In this document: piece after piece, positions 27,801-35,628 of the stretch
Numbering within the stretch: the first letter of the stretch is position 1
Layout: the number at the start of each line of letters is the position of its first letter
Assembly (NCBI RefSeq): GCF_035556095.1
Contig: NZ_DATMFT010000023.1
Location: 1-64,000, forward strand
DNA length: 64,000 nucleotides
Direction: 5' to 3'
From: Parapedobacter sp035556095
GTDB taxonomy: Bacteria; Bacteroidota; Bacteroidia; Sphingobacteriales; Sphingobacteriaceae
The notes under the pieces: model-generated
What the model saw: the letters and a program-made list of their open reading frames with translations, nothing else
Told to the model about the DNA's origin: nothing
The model's database searches: none
Program-made: the position numbers and the translations under genes

Positions 27801-28053
27801 CAAAAATGACGGATACCTTATTCCCCTATCGATGCGAGAAAAAATTTTCGAAACGTTTACCCGCTTGAAAATGACGGACAACCAACAGGGATCGGGCTTG
27901 GGTTTGGCACTGGCCCGCTCGCTCGCCCAGCTGCACAAAGGCCATCTCCGCTTAGCAAACCCAGAAGACGGGATGAATGTATTTGTATTGACATTGCCCC
28001 TTAAACAACGCCAACACAGACGACGCAATGGAGCCAAAATCGCCAACGATTGA
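24871..28053 (+). CDS. Membrane sensor histidine kinase of hybrid-two-component type (propellers, Y_Y_Y, HisKA, HATPase), without fused receiver
   Basis: The 1060-residue protein has a signal peptide (to CAYGQ), two seven-bladed Reg_prop propellers (about 25-690, repeats such as GFVWFGTKDGLNRFDGYSF), a triple-tyrosine domain (about 700-765), a membrane segment (about 775-797), a HisKA dimerisation helix with phospho-acceptor H834 (THEIRTPLTLIK) and a HATPase domain (GNLLTNALKY, GSGLGLALARSLAQLHKG). Hybrid two-component systems of this group normally continue into REC and AraC domains in one chain. Here the frame stops and the regulator is a separate gene overlapping by 26 bp in another frame. 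It likely senses an oligosaccharide in the periplasm and controls the divergent locus. Confidence 0.93.
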   Translation: MKSLLLTYIVLVWISVGCAYGQPFYFTHYQVESGLSNNAVLCSAQDPMGFVWFGTKDGLNRFDGYSFKVFHSDPENPNGLRSNFVRALHVDETGCIWVGTDQGIYLFDQKSETFSLFHPSITNEILDIQSDHRGNIWFINNLILFRYSTGTDSLLSITDPSVVSVSAFGINEMGDTWIGTPTGDLLHYHHTNGFQHRYPIFEHSPKVVSQWIERIFCTNKGYLLVGTSKQGVKVFDTTEGTYTDLLTQDEKGTDMFIRDIIEHRPDEYWLATESGIFIYDHRTGTYLNLKKERGNPWSLSDNAVYTLCKDNENNIWAGTYFGGINHYAQANTFFEKFFPLGGGNTISGNAVRELCSDNHGNLWIGTEDDGLNKLDMRTGRMTNYRPTGEQNSLAHSNIHGLLITGDTLWIGTFEHGLDLFDIRTGKVIRHYNAENKDGALHNNFIFNIYRTKSGRILMATGAGLYEYMVSTKHFQHVTGFPPYIFYTTLYEDSDGTIWAGSWRDGLYYSNPKSGESGSFSHDAHVPGSIGSNRVNRIFEDSNRNIWVATEGGLCKFNPNRADFQRYGTTQGFPSNLILALLEDEDGKLWVTTSKGLVRLAPETGDIKVFTKANGLLSDQFNYNSAYRAADGTLYFGSVKGLIRFNPVEYPESTFQPPVYITGLQVHDRELEINKKGSPLTQSITFMDRLELNHNQSSFSIDFAALSYISPGMTEYAYKMEGLDKEWTHIQTNRKAYFTKLPPGDYVFRVNVVDSNGDLKGKETTLRITILPPFWASAPAFFLYVLLVIAIVWYTIRSYHRRIREKNKRKLEQLRHRKEEELYQAKIDFFTNVTHEIRTPLTLIKAPLEKVMKKAEELPTVRKHLQTMERNTQRLLDLTDQLLDFRKTEVNGYRLNFVDLDIAKLVKENYTAFKLVAAQKDIKLTLTSPPQPCVAAVDKEAFTQIIGNLLTNALKYAECTIAIIIQTESETGTVSVLVKNDGYLIPLSMREKIFETFTRLKMTDNQQGSGLGLALARSLAQLHKGHLRLANPEDGMNVFVLTLPLKQRQHRRRNGAKIAND

Positions 28054-28813
28054 TAGATCGACCATACTAGTGGTAGACGACCACGTGGAAATCCTCGATT
28101 TCATCGTGGATGATCTTAGTGAGCATTACGAGGTACTGCAAGCCGAAAATGGAAAACGGGCGTTGGAAGTTCTTGCGGCCCATCCTGTACAACTGGTGGT
28201 GAGCGACGTGATGATGCCTGAAATGGATGGTTATGAATTGTGCCAGCGCATCAAATCTGACGTGGCGCATAGTCACATCCCTATTATCTTACTCACAGCC
28301 AAGAATACACTCAAATCTAAAATAGAAGGGTTGGAACAGGGTGCCGATGCGTATATCGAAAAGCCGTTTTCACCCGAGCACCTCCAGGCGCAAATCGGCA
28401 GCCTGTTGGCCAACCGGAATAAAATACGTGCTTATTTTGCCCATTCACCCTTGGCACACATCAACTCCATGGCACACACCAAGGCCGATGCGCTTTTCTT
28501 GGAAGAATTGAATGCGTTGATCCATGAACACATGGGTGAAGTGGGATTCGACGTAGAGCACCTCGCCGAAAAGATGCATATCAGCCGGCCCACCTTATAC
28601 CGCAAAATCAAGGCGATATCCGATTTGACGCCCAATGACCTCATCAATGTGGCCCGCTTAAAGAAAGCGGCCGAGTTGCTCAGCGAAGGACGCTATAAAA
28701 TCTACGAGGTCTCCTATCGTGTTGGCTATAGCTCACAGACCCATTTTGGCCGGAATTTCCAGAAGCAATTTGGCATGTCGCCTAGCGAATATATGGCGAA
28801 GCAAAAGCCGTGA
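28028..28813 (+). CDS. Response regulator, REC plus AraC-type DNA-binding domain
   Basis: The 261-residue protein has a receiver domain (about 10-125) with acidic pocket D17/D18, phospho-acceptor D60 (VVSDVMMPEMDG) and the conserved Lys in IEKPF. It is followed by an AraC double helix-turn-helix (about 165-258; FDVEHLAEKMHISRPTLYRK, GYSSQTHFGRNFQKQFG). These are exactly the domains missing from the C-terminus of the preceding kinase. The 26-bp overlap implies coupled translation and a dedicated partner pair. It probably activates the divergent GH/SusC/SusD operon. Confidence 0.95.
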   Translation: MEPKSPTIDRSTILVVDDHVEILDFIVDDLSEHYEVLQAENGKRALEVLAAHPVQLVVSDVMMPEMDGYELCQRIKSDVAHSHIPIILLTAKNTLKSKIEGLEQGADAYIEKPFSPEHLQAQIGSLLANRNKIRAYFAHSPLAHINSMAHTKADALFLEELNALIHEHMGEVGFDVEHLAEKMHISRPTLYRKIKAISDLTPNDLINVARLKKAAELLSEGRYKIYEVSYRVGYSSQTHFGRNFQKQFGMSPSEYMAKQKP

Positions 28814-28869
28814 AGCCCGCTGTTAGCTTTGATTAGCAAGCGTATTACACTTATTCGTTAATCTTTATA

Positions 28870-30723
28870 TCAATCCGCCTTTATCTCGTACAATTGCTGA
28901 TGCCATTCCTTCAACTCCGCTTCGGGCATTTTTACCACTTCACGGTCGTAAGTCATCAATCCATTGGTTTCTATTTCCACATCGGTGGTTTGGGTGTATA
29001 CGGCGGCAGATAATCCCATGGGTATTAAGCGGGCCAAATCATTGACGAGCCCCCGGTACCGACGTTTCAGTTCGTCGGCATTCTTGAAGCTTTGGTATCC
29101 CCAGTTGTCTTTATTCTGCCAAGTATGTCCTTCTACAGGCAGTCCCAATCCGCCAAATTCGCCAAGTACAAGGATTTGCTTATCGCCGTACAACTCAGGG
29201 CGTGGCATCACTGCATCCGGATAGTTATGGATGTCCATGATGTGCCCGGTTGGGAAGAAATTGCCACCGCTCGCGCTGTTGACTAGTCGCGAGGGATCAT
29301 AATCCATGGTCCACTCGGTGATTTCCTCCGTTTTAAACTGCCCCCAAGCTTCGTTGAAGGGCACCCATACCACAATACTGGGGAAGTTGTGCAGCGCATC
29401 CATAATCGCTTTCCATTCTTTACGATAGATCGCTTCCGATTCGCCGCTACGGTCCTTATCATGCTGGCGCCCTGATGTGATACCCGGACGCATATCCCAG
29501 TGATTACCACCCAGGTCACCACTCGGCATATCCTGCCAAACCAATAACCCTAGTTGATCGCAATGGTAATACCAGCGTGCCGGTTCAACCTTGATGTGCT
29601 TGCGAATCATGTTGAAGCCCATCGCCTTGGTCTTCTCCACGTCGAAACGTAAGGCTTCATCCGTAGGCGCTGTATATAAGCCGTCCGGCCACCATCCCTG
29701 GTCGAGCGGCCCATACTGGAATACAAATTCATTATTGAGCAACATCCGTTGGATGCCGTTTTCATCTTTGTCCATCGATATTTTGCGCATAGCAAAATAA
29801 GAGGCCACTTCGTCGACAACCTTTCCTTTACGCAAAACGGCAACCTTGAGGTCATATAGCGACGGTGATGTCGGTGACCAAAGTTCAGCATTGTCGATTT
29901 TCAGCGTGGCGTCTGTACCGGCAGTCACAGTCTCTTCGGTGAGCTTCGTTCCGTTTTTCCATGCGGAGATCTGAACCTGGTCGCCTTCCCGGGTCCCCTC
30001 AACGGTTGTTTGTACCAAGAGTATGCCCTTGTCGATATCCGGGGTATGCTTAGTGGCAACGATGTGGGTTTGGGGCACCCCTTCAATCCATACCGTTTGC
30101 CAGATGCCGGTAACTGGTGTATACCAAATACCATGGGGGCGCACCACCTGCTTACCATTAGGCTGTGGGCCTTCGTTCGTCGGGTCCCACACACCAACGA
30201 CAATCTCCTGTTTGGCTCCTTTAGCCAGATATGGGGTAATATCAATGGAAAACGGGTCGTATCCACCTTCATGCGAGCCCGCCTTCGCGCCATTCACATA
30301 AACGTCGCATTGCCAATCGACCGCGCCGAAATGCAAGATTACCTGTTGCTTACGGATGCTCTTATCCAAAGTAACCGTCCGACGGTACCAAAGCGAGCTA
30401 TCTTTACCTACCGTCCTTCCAACGCCCGAAAGCGCAGACTCTACGGCAAAGGGCACCAGCAGTTGACCATCATAGCTAGCAGGAGCTGTACCCAGTTTAC
30501 CAGCCGCGATGGCATAGTCCCAAAGGCCATTTAGATTTTGCCACTGCTCGCGTACCAGCTGTGGCCGCGGATACTCAGGTAGCGGATTTGCTGCATCAAT
30601 ATGCTTAGCCCACGGCGATTTGATTTTGTCACCTACAGGTTGCCAAACCTGCGATTCTTGCGCACTCAACTGTCCGACCTGCAAACAGGATAAGAAAAGA
30701 ATGGAATAAAGGGTTTTCATCAT
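28870..30723 (-). CDS. GH2-family glycoside hydrolase
   Basis: The protein is about 617 residues from the ATG at 30723 (ATG at 30720 also possible); the longer frame opens with TTG at 30780 and adds a non-signal stretch. A signal peptide follows (MKTLYSILFL, ending QLSAQ). GH2 architecture is seen: jelly-roll sugar-binding domain, Ig-like domain, then TIM barrel with acid/base Glu in VPFNEAWGQ and nucleophile Glu in LVLGEFGGLG. GH2 members are retaining beta-galactosidases, glucuronidases, mannosidases or arabinopyranosidases; specificity cannot be told. It converges on the response-regulator gene with a 56-bp gap. Confidence 0.88.
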   Translation of the reverse strand: MMKTLYSILFLSCLQVGQLSAQESQVWQPVGDKIKSPWAKHIDAANPLPEYPRPQLVREQWQNLNGLWDYAIAAGKLGTAPASYDGQLLVPFAVESALSGVGRTVGKDSSLWYRRTVTLDKSIRKQQVILHFGAVDWQCDVYVNGAKAGSHEGGYDPFSIDITPYLAKGAKQEIVVGVWDPTNEGPQPNGKQVVRPHGIWYTPVTGIWQTVWIEGVPQTHIVATKHTPDIDKGILLVQTTVEGTREGDQVQISAWKNGTKLTEETVTAGTDATLKIDNAELWSPTSPSLYDLKVAVLRKGKVVDEVASYFAMRKISMDKDENGIQRMLLNNEFVFQYGPLDQGWWPDGLYTAPTDEALRFDVEKTKAMGFNMIRKHIKVEPARWYYHCDQLGLLVWQDMPSGDLGGNHWDMRPGITSGRQHDKDRSGESEAIYRKEWKAIMDALHNFPSIVVWVPFNEAWGQFKTEEITEWTMDYDPSRLVNSASGGNFFPTGHIMDIHNYPDAVMPRPELYGDKQILVLGEFGGLGLPVEGHTWQNKDNWGYQSFKNADELKRRYRGLVNDLARLIPMGLSAAVYTQTTDVEIETNGLMTYDREVVKMPEAELKEWHQQLYEIKAD

Positions 30724-30986
30724 TGTATTCGCGCTTATGTCGATATATTTTTCCGAAAAAGACAATGCTACGCAAAACAATGCAAATTCGTATATTTTCG
30801 TTCAGATTTTTTTCTCGTTATTTCAACATATCGTCTTAACTGCTATGTGCTGACCAAGCTCCCCGCGTTATCGAACTAATAAACCGACTTCCACTTTGTG
30901 TTATTTTTTTGTAACTTTTTTGACTGTTCTATACAAAAAGCCCCATATTTTTCTTTTTTTTGCAATCAAACGGTACAATAACATAG

Positions 30987-31331
30987 ATGTCGACCGCAAT
31001 AACAAGGGAAATATACGCAAAATTGTTCTTTGCCATCTTTTTCGCAAAGATGGCCATCTCAACAGCCCCCATTTTTGTTCACGGTTTTGACAAGGAAGCA
31101 TTATTGCAAGTCGTTTTGCAGCTCGAAATCGAAAATAACAATGGCAAGTCTGGATTAGGCGACCAAATGAAAGACATTTTCGCCAAGGGCTATTTCAAAC
31201 TGGCAACTGCTGTCAGTCTCCAACCCCCAGCCGACTACACGATTGAAACAAATTTAATTACGGATGATGCCCGGCATATCCGTGCCTTTTATCCAACCGT
31301 ACCTACCCCGCCTCCGAACGATCTGGTGTGA
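30987..31331 (+). CDS. Small exported protein of unknown function
   Basis: The 114-residue frame starts with a hydrophobic signal-like segment (LFFAIFFAKMAISTAPIFVHG). The mature part, DKEALLQVVLQLEIENNN and onward, ends in a proline-rich tail PTVPTPPPNDLV. Composition and codon use look protein-like, and no better frame covers this stretch. I do not recognise a family. It stands alone between GH2 (opposite strand) and the SulP gene. Confidence 0.6.
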   Translation: MSTAITREIYAKLFFAIFFAKMAISTAPIFVHGFDKEALLQVVLQLEIENNNGKSGLGDQMKDIFAKGYFKLATAVSLQPPADYTIETNLITDDARHIRAFYPTVPTPPPNDLV

Positions 31332-31489
31332 CCCCGTTTTCCATCAATCCGATGGACTTTTTAGCGATTAACCATTTTACTGCATGTTGAGCGTATGCCA
31401 AGTAGCACAGTAATGTGCCGCTGGGCAGCACGTGCGGCATCCTGGTTACAAAATGATTAACTCACGTTTACACTACTTTACTTATTACT

Positions 31490-33130
31490 ATGTTTGGTAC
31501 ACGTACGTCTGCGTTCTTGAAATTATCAAAGCGCGACTTAAAATACGACTTACCGGCGAGCATCGTGGTCTTCCTCGTTGCCTTGCCCTTATGCTTGGGA
31601 ATAGCGTTGGCTTCCGGAGCCCCATTATTCTCCGGCTTATTAACCGGAATTATCGGCGGCATAATCGTCGCCTCAGTCAGCGGATCACAGCTCAGTGTAA
31701 GTGGGCCCGCGGCTGGGCTCACCGTCATTGTATTGGGCGCCATAGAGCAATTGGGCGCCTTCGAAACGTTCTTATTGGCCGTTTTGCTGGCTGGGCTTAT
31801 TCAGCTCGCACTGGGCATCATCCGTGCGGGGATGATTGGGAACTATTTCCCGTCGTCGGTCATCATCGGCATGCTGGCAGCCATCGGCATTATCATCATA
31901 TTGAAACAGTTGCCGCACGCCGTGGGATACGACTCCAGTTTCTTCGGCGAGGAGAGCTTTATCCAGCTGAACAACGAGAACACCTTTTCAGCGTTGCAGC
32001 AAGCTTTCAGCGCCATCAATTACGGTGCGTTCCTCATCTGTGCGGTATCATTGGTTATTCTGATTGTCTGGCCGCAGTTCAAGAAACTGCGTGTCGTGCC
32101 GGCACCGCTTGTTGTGGTCATCGTGGGTGTATTGATGAGTCTATCGTTTGCAGGAAGCACCCTTGCATTGGATGCCAACCACTTGGTCGTGATTCCAGTA
32201 GTCGATTCCTTTAGTGAATTTCTGGGCTTGTTCACCTTCCCCGATTTTACACAGATTGGCAACCAAGATGTGTGGATGGCAGCGATTACCATTGCGATTA
32301 TCGCGAGTTTGGAAACCTTGCTCAGCTTAGAAGCTGTCGATAAGATTGACCCGTTTAAACGGGTCTCGCCGACCAACAGGGAGTTACTCGCCCAGGGTGT
32401 CGGCAACATGACCTCTGGATTGGTAGGTGGTCTGCCACTGACAGCCGTCATCGTCCGCTCGTCGGCTAACGTAAACGCAGGCGGCCGCTCTCGGCAAAGC
32501 GCCATACTTCATGGCGTGTGGCTTATACTGGCCGTGCTACTCATTCCAACCATCATCAACCTCATTCCGCTTGCATGTTTGGCGGCCATCCTGCTTCACA
32601 CCGGTTATAAATTGGCACATGCATCTACTTTCAAACGCATGTGGCACAAAGGCCTGGACCAGTTTATCCCGTTCATGGTAACCATCATTGCGGTGGTGTT
32701 TACCGATCTGCTTACCGGCGTGGGTATCGGCTTGTTGGTGGCCATGTTTTACATCCTCCGGAATAATCTTTCCAATGTATTTGAATTTCTTGTGGAAGAA
32801 AATGAGGATGGAGCCAAAATAACCTTTACCTTAGCCGAAGAAGTGACATTCCTTAATAAGGCGGCAATACAGAAGGCACTATATGCTCTCCCCCGGCGTA
32901 TAAATGAAATCATTATTGACGGATCGCAGAGCCGCTTTATCGACAAAGACGTAATAGAAGTGCTGAGCGATTTCGAACAGCATGCCGTCAGCAAAGGCAA
33001 GTCCATCGAGCTGGTGGGCATTGTAAACAAGAAGAATGTACCCAATATCAGGCGCTTCACACAAAGCATCCTACAAAACGACTCATTGAAACGCAGGTCG
33101 ATAAAACGACCCACAAATACAATCCAATAA
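31490..33130 (+). CDS. SulP-family anion transporter with C-terminal STAS domain
   Basis: The 546-residue inner-membrane protein has many hydrophobic segments from about residue 18 (DLPASIVVFLVALPLCLGIA) to about 430 and the SulP signature region SGSQLSVSGPAAGLTVIV. The last 100 residues form a STAS-like domain (EEVTFLNKAAIQKAL, IIIDGSQSRFIDKDVIEVL). SulP proteins carry sulfate, bicarbonate or other anions. The next gene, 13 bp on, encodes a beta-carbonic anhydrase, which favours bicarbonate as substrate. Confidence 0.93.
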   Translation: MFGTRTSAFLKLSKRDLKYDLPASIVVFLVALPLCLGIALASGAPLFSGLLTGIIGGIIVASVSGSQLSVSGPAAGLTVIVLGAIEQLGAFETFLLAVLLAGLIQLALGIIRAGMIGNYFPSSVIIGMLAAIGIIIILKQLPHAVGYDSSFFGEESFIQLNNENTFSALQQAFSAINYGAFLICAVSLVILIVWPQFKKLRVVPAPLVVVIVGVLMSLSFAGSTLALDANHLVVIPVVDSFSEFLGLFTFPDFTQIGNQDVWMAAITIAIIASLETLLSLEAVDKIDPFKRVSPTNRELLAQGVGNMTSGLVGGLPLTAVIVRSSANVNAGGRSRQSAILHGVWLILAVLLIPTIINLIPLACLAAILLHTGYKLAHASTFKRMWHKGLDQFIPFMVTIIAVVFTDLLTGVGIGLLVAMFYILRNNLSNVFEFLVEENEDGAKITFTLAEEVTFLNKAAIQKALYALPRRINEIIIDGSQSRFIDKDVIEVLSDFEQHAVSKGKSIELVGIVNKKNVPNIRRFTQSILQNDSLKRRSIKRPTNTIQ

Positions 33131-33143
33131 ATAATAATACGCT

Positions 33144-33806
33144 ATGTTTAAAAAACAATTAAATAATCCCGAATTAAAAGTAAGTTTCGAAAAAATCCTT
33201 GCCGGCAATGCCGAATGGGTTAAACAAGTGCAGGAAGACACTACTGGAAAGCTGAAACAACTGGCCGATGGCCAACAGCCGGAATTGCTTTGGATCGGAT
33301 GCGCCGATAGCCGTGTTCCAGCAAACCAGATTACAAACACCCAACCGGGTGAAGTTTTTGTACACCGGAATATTGCCAATATGTGCGTCCATTCCGATAT
33401 GAACATGCTCAGCGTGCTTGACTATGCGGTAAACGTGTTAAAAGTGAAGCACGTCGTTGTAGCAGGGCACTACGGCTGTGGCGGAGTGGCCGCTGCCTTA
33501 AGCCGCCAGCAATTCGGCATCATCGACAACTGGCTTTGCCACATTAAGGATGTATACCGTTTCCATAGCGATGAAATAGACGCCATTACCGACGAAAAGC
33601 AAAAGGTAAACCGGCTGGTCGAACTCAATGTGGCCGAACAGGTTTTTAACCTATGCACCACTTCGATCGTCCAGAATGCGTGGAAGGAACGGAATGACCT
33701 CGCCGTACATGGCATGGTTATCGATATTGCCACCGGCAAGTTGATCGACCTCGACATCACGTTTACCGACAGCGTGGGGTTGGGTAAGGTGTTTGCCTAT
33801 AAATAG
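33144..33806 (+). CDS. can: Beta-class carbonic anhydrase
   Basis: The 220-residue cytoplasmic protein interconverts CO2 and bicarbonate. The zinc ligands of the beta class are present: C53 with the D55-R57 dyad (CADSRVPANQ), H109 and C112 (HYGCGGVAAAL). Length and motifs match the Can/CynT group. It is co-transcribed with the SulP transporter, probably to supply or trap bicarbonate. It ends just before a strong hairpin terminator. Confidence 0.95.
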   Translation: MFKKQLNNPELKVSFEKILAGNAEWVKQVQEDTTGKLKQLADGQQPELLWIGCADSRVPANQITNTQPGEVFVHRNIANMCVHSDMNMLSVLDYAVNVLKVKHVVVAGHYGCGGVAAALSRQQFGIIDNWLCHIKDVYRFHSDEIDAITDEKQKVNRLVELNVAEQVFNLCTTSIVQNAWKERNDLAVHGMVIDIATGKLIDLDITFTDSVGLGKVFAYK

Positions 33807-33819
33807 GCAAGAAGTAAAT

Positions 33820-33858
33820 AAGAAGGGCGTCTGCCAGTTGACAGACGCCCTTCTTTTT
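33820..33858. terminator. Bidirectional intrinsic terminator
   Basis: AAGAAGGGCGTCTG (33820-33833) pairs perfectly with CAGACGCCCTTCTT (33842-33855) around an 8-base loop: a 14-bp stem. On the plus strand it is followed by TTT; on the minus strand the stem begins right after the pruA stop and runs into TATTTACTT. It ends both the carbonic anhydrase and pruA transcripts. Confidence 0.9.
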
Positions 33859-35491
33859 ATTCTACTCCTAAAAATGGATACCGGTAATCCGTTGGCGGGT
33901 CGAACGTTTCCTTGATGGTACGCGGTGACACCCACCGTAGCAGATTGATCATCGAGCCCGCCTTGTCATTGGTGCCCGAGCCTCTCGCGCCTCCGAACGG
34001 CTGCTGACCAACCACGGCTCCTGTACACTTGTCGTTGATATAGAAGTTGCCTGCCGCATTGCGGAGTGTGTGGGTCGCTTGGCTGATGGCGTAGCGGTCT
34101 TGCGCGATTACTGCACCTGTGAGCGCGTAAATAGACGTATTGTCTATCACTTCAAGCGTCTCTTCCCACTTGTCGTCGCTATATACATACATGGTCAATA
34201 CAGGGCCGAACAGTTCTTCGCACATCGTTACGTAGTCGGGCCTACTGGCTTTGATCACCGTGGGGTGAACGTAATAACCCTCACTCTTGTCGTACGTACC
34301 ACCAACGATGATTTCGGCATCGCTATCTTCTTTGGCCTGATCGATGAATTTGGCCAGTTTATCAAATGATTTCTCATCGATGACCGCATTGATGAAATTA
34401 CTGAAATCGTCGATTGGGCCGATCTTGAATGACTTGACATCCGCAATGATTAATTCTTTCAGCTCGGGCCAGAGCGACTCGGGGATATACACGCGGGAAG
34501 CCGCGGAGCATTTCTGTCCCTGATACTCGAATGCTCCCCGCACAATGGCTGTTGCCGAGGCTTTGACATCGGCGGATGAATGTATCAATATAAAATCCTT
34601 TCCGCCGGTTTCGCCCACAATACGGGGGTACGAACGATAGCGGTGGATGTTCTCGCCGATTGTTTTCCAGATGTGCTGGAACACGGCGGTAGATCCGGTA
34701 AAATGTATCCCCGCAAAGTCGGGGTGGTTGAAGATCACGTCACCGGCTGACGGCCCATCTACGAAGACCAGGTTGATGACCCCATCGGGCACACCCGCTT
34801 CGCGAAATACCTCCATAAGCACGTTGGCTGAATAAACCTGTGTGTTGGCCGGTTTCCATACCACCACGTTGCCCATCATGGCCGCCGAAGTGGGTAGGTT
34901 ACCCGCTATCGCGGTAAAGTTGAAGGGCGTGAGTGCAAAGACGAATCCTTCCAGCGGACGCTGCTCAACGCGGTTCCAACTGCCGCTCGGCGAAACCGGA
35001 GGCTGCTGCATGTATATCTCACTCATGTACTGCACATTGAAGCGAAGGAAGTCGACGATTTCACATGCGGAATCGATTTCCGCTTGGAACGCATTCTTTG
35101 ACTGCCCCAGCATCGTCGCGGCGTTGATCTTGTATCGGTAAGGGCCGGCAATCAGGTCGGCTGCCTTCAAAAATATGGCTGCGCGTTGCTCCCAAGGTAG
35201 ATTTTCCCAATCTTCCTTCGCCGCCAATGCAGCGTCGATAGCCGCCTGTACGTGTGTTTTATCGCCCTCCGAGTAGTGGCCCAGGGTATGTTTGTGCTGG
35301 TGGGGAGGATGGATGGAAACTTTCTGATCGGTCCGCACTTCCTTACCACCGATAAACATCGGGATATCCACTTCCTGAGCGAGTGCGGCCTGGATTGCCT
35401 GCTGCAGCAGCTTACGTTCTCTGCTTCCCACAGTATACGACAAAATTGGTTCATTCACCGGCGTGGGAACATTAAAAAATCCTTTTAACAT
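33857..35491 (-). CDS. pruA: Delta-1-pyrroline-5-carboxylate dehydrogenase
   Basis: The 544-residue aldehyde dehydrogenase oxidises glutamate-gamma-semialdehyde (from pyrroline-5-carboxylate) to glutamate with NAD+, the second step of proline breakdown. The catalytic Cys lies in YQGQKCSAAS and the general-base Glu in VGETGGKD. Other family blocks are FVFALTPFNFTAIAGNLP, VVWKPANTQVYSA and GARGSGTNDKAGS. The full length fits the single-domain PruA of eukaryotic/Bacteroidota type. It is monocistronic here, with its own promoter and terminator. Confidence 0.95.
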   Translation of the reverse strand: MLKGFFNVPTPVNEPILSYTVGSRERKLLQQAIQAALAQEVDIPMFIGGKEVRTDQKVSIHPPHQHKHTLGHYSEGDKTHVQAAIDAALAAKEDWENLPWEQRAAIFLKAADLIAGPYRYKINAATMLGQSKNAFQAEIDSACEIVDFLRFNVQYMSEIYMQQPPVSPSGSWNRVEQRPLEGFVFALTPFNFTAIAGNLPTSAAMMGNVVVWKPANTQVYSANVLMEVFREAGVPDGVINLVFVDGPSAGDVIFNHPDFAGIHFTGSTAVFQHIWKTIGENIHRYRSYPRIVGETGGKDFILIHSSADVKASATAIVRGAFEYQGQKCSAASRVYIPESLWPELKELIIADVKSFKIGPIDDFSNFINAVIDEKSFDKLAKFIDQAKEDSDAEIIVGGTYDKSEGYYVHPTVIKASRPDYVTMCEELFGPVLTMYVYSDDKWEETLEVIDNTSIYALTGAVIAQDRYAISQATHTLRNAAGNFYINDKCTGAVVGQQPFGGARGSGTNDKAGSMINLLRWVSPRTIKETFDPPTDYRYPFLGVE

Positions 35492-35516
35492 AGTTCATTC
35501 ATTTTGTGTGACGCTA

Positions 35517-35547
35517 CAAAACTACCAAAACCCACAGGACTCTGCAA
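35517..35547 (-). promoter_or_regulatory. Promoter of pruA
   Basis: On the minus strand TTG (35547-35545) is followed after exactly 20 bp by TAGTTTTG (35524-35517), matching the Bacteroidota TTG-N20-TAnnTTTG pattern. Transcription would start near 35510, about 20 bp before the pruA ATG. Confidence 0.6.
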
Positions 35548-35628
35548 TTTATTTACATTACATTCAGGCCCGATTGCACTACTTTCACTAATGTTCATTA
35601 CTTTTATTTTTAAATAGCATAAAAGATT

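Noticed and set aside
30724..30780. Longer N-terminus for the GH2 protein starting at TTG 30780
   Set aside because: The added residues precede a normal signal peptide, and no support for a TTG start was seen.
31416..31439. Inverted repeat TGCCGC/GCGGCA before the SulP gene
   Set aside because: The stem is only 6 bp with a 12-base loop and no T run, too weak to call a terminator or riboswitch.
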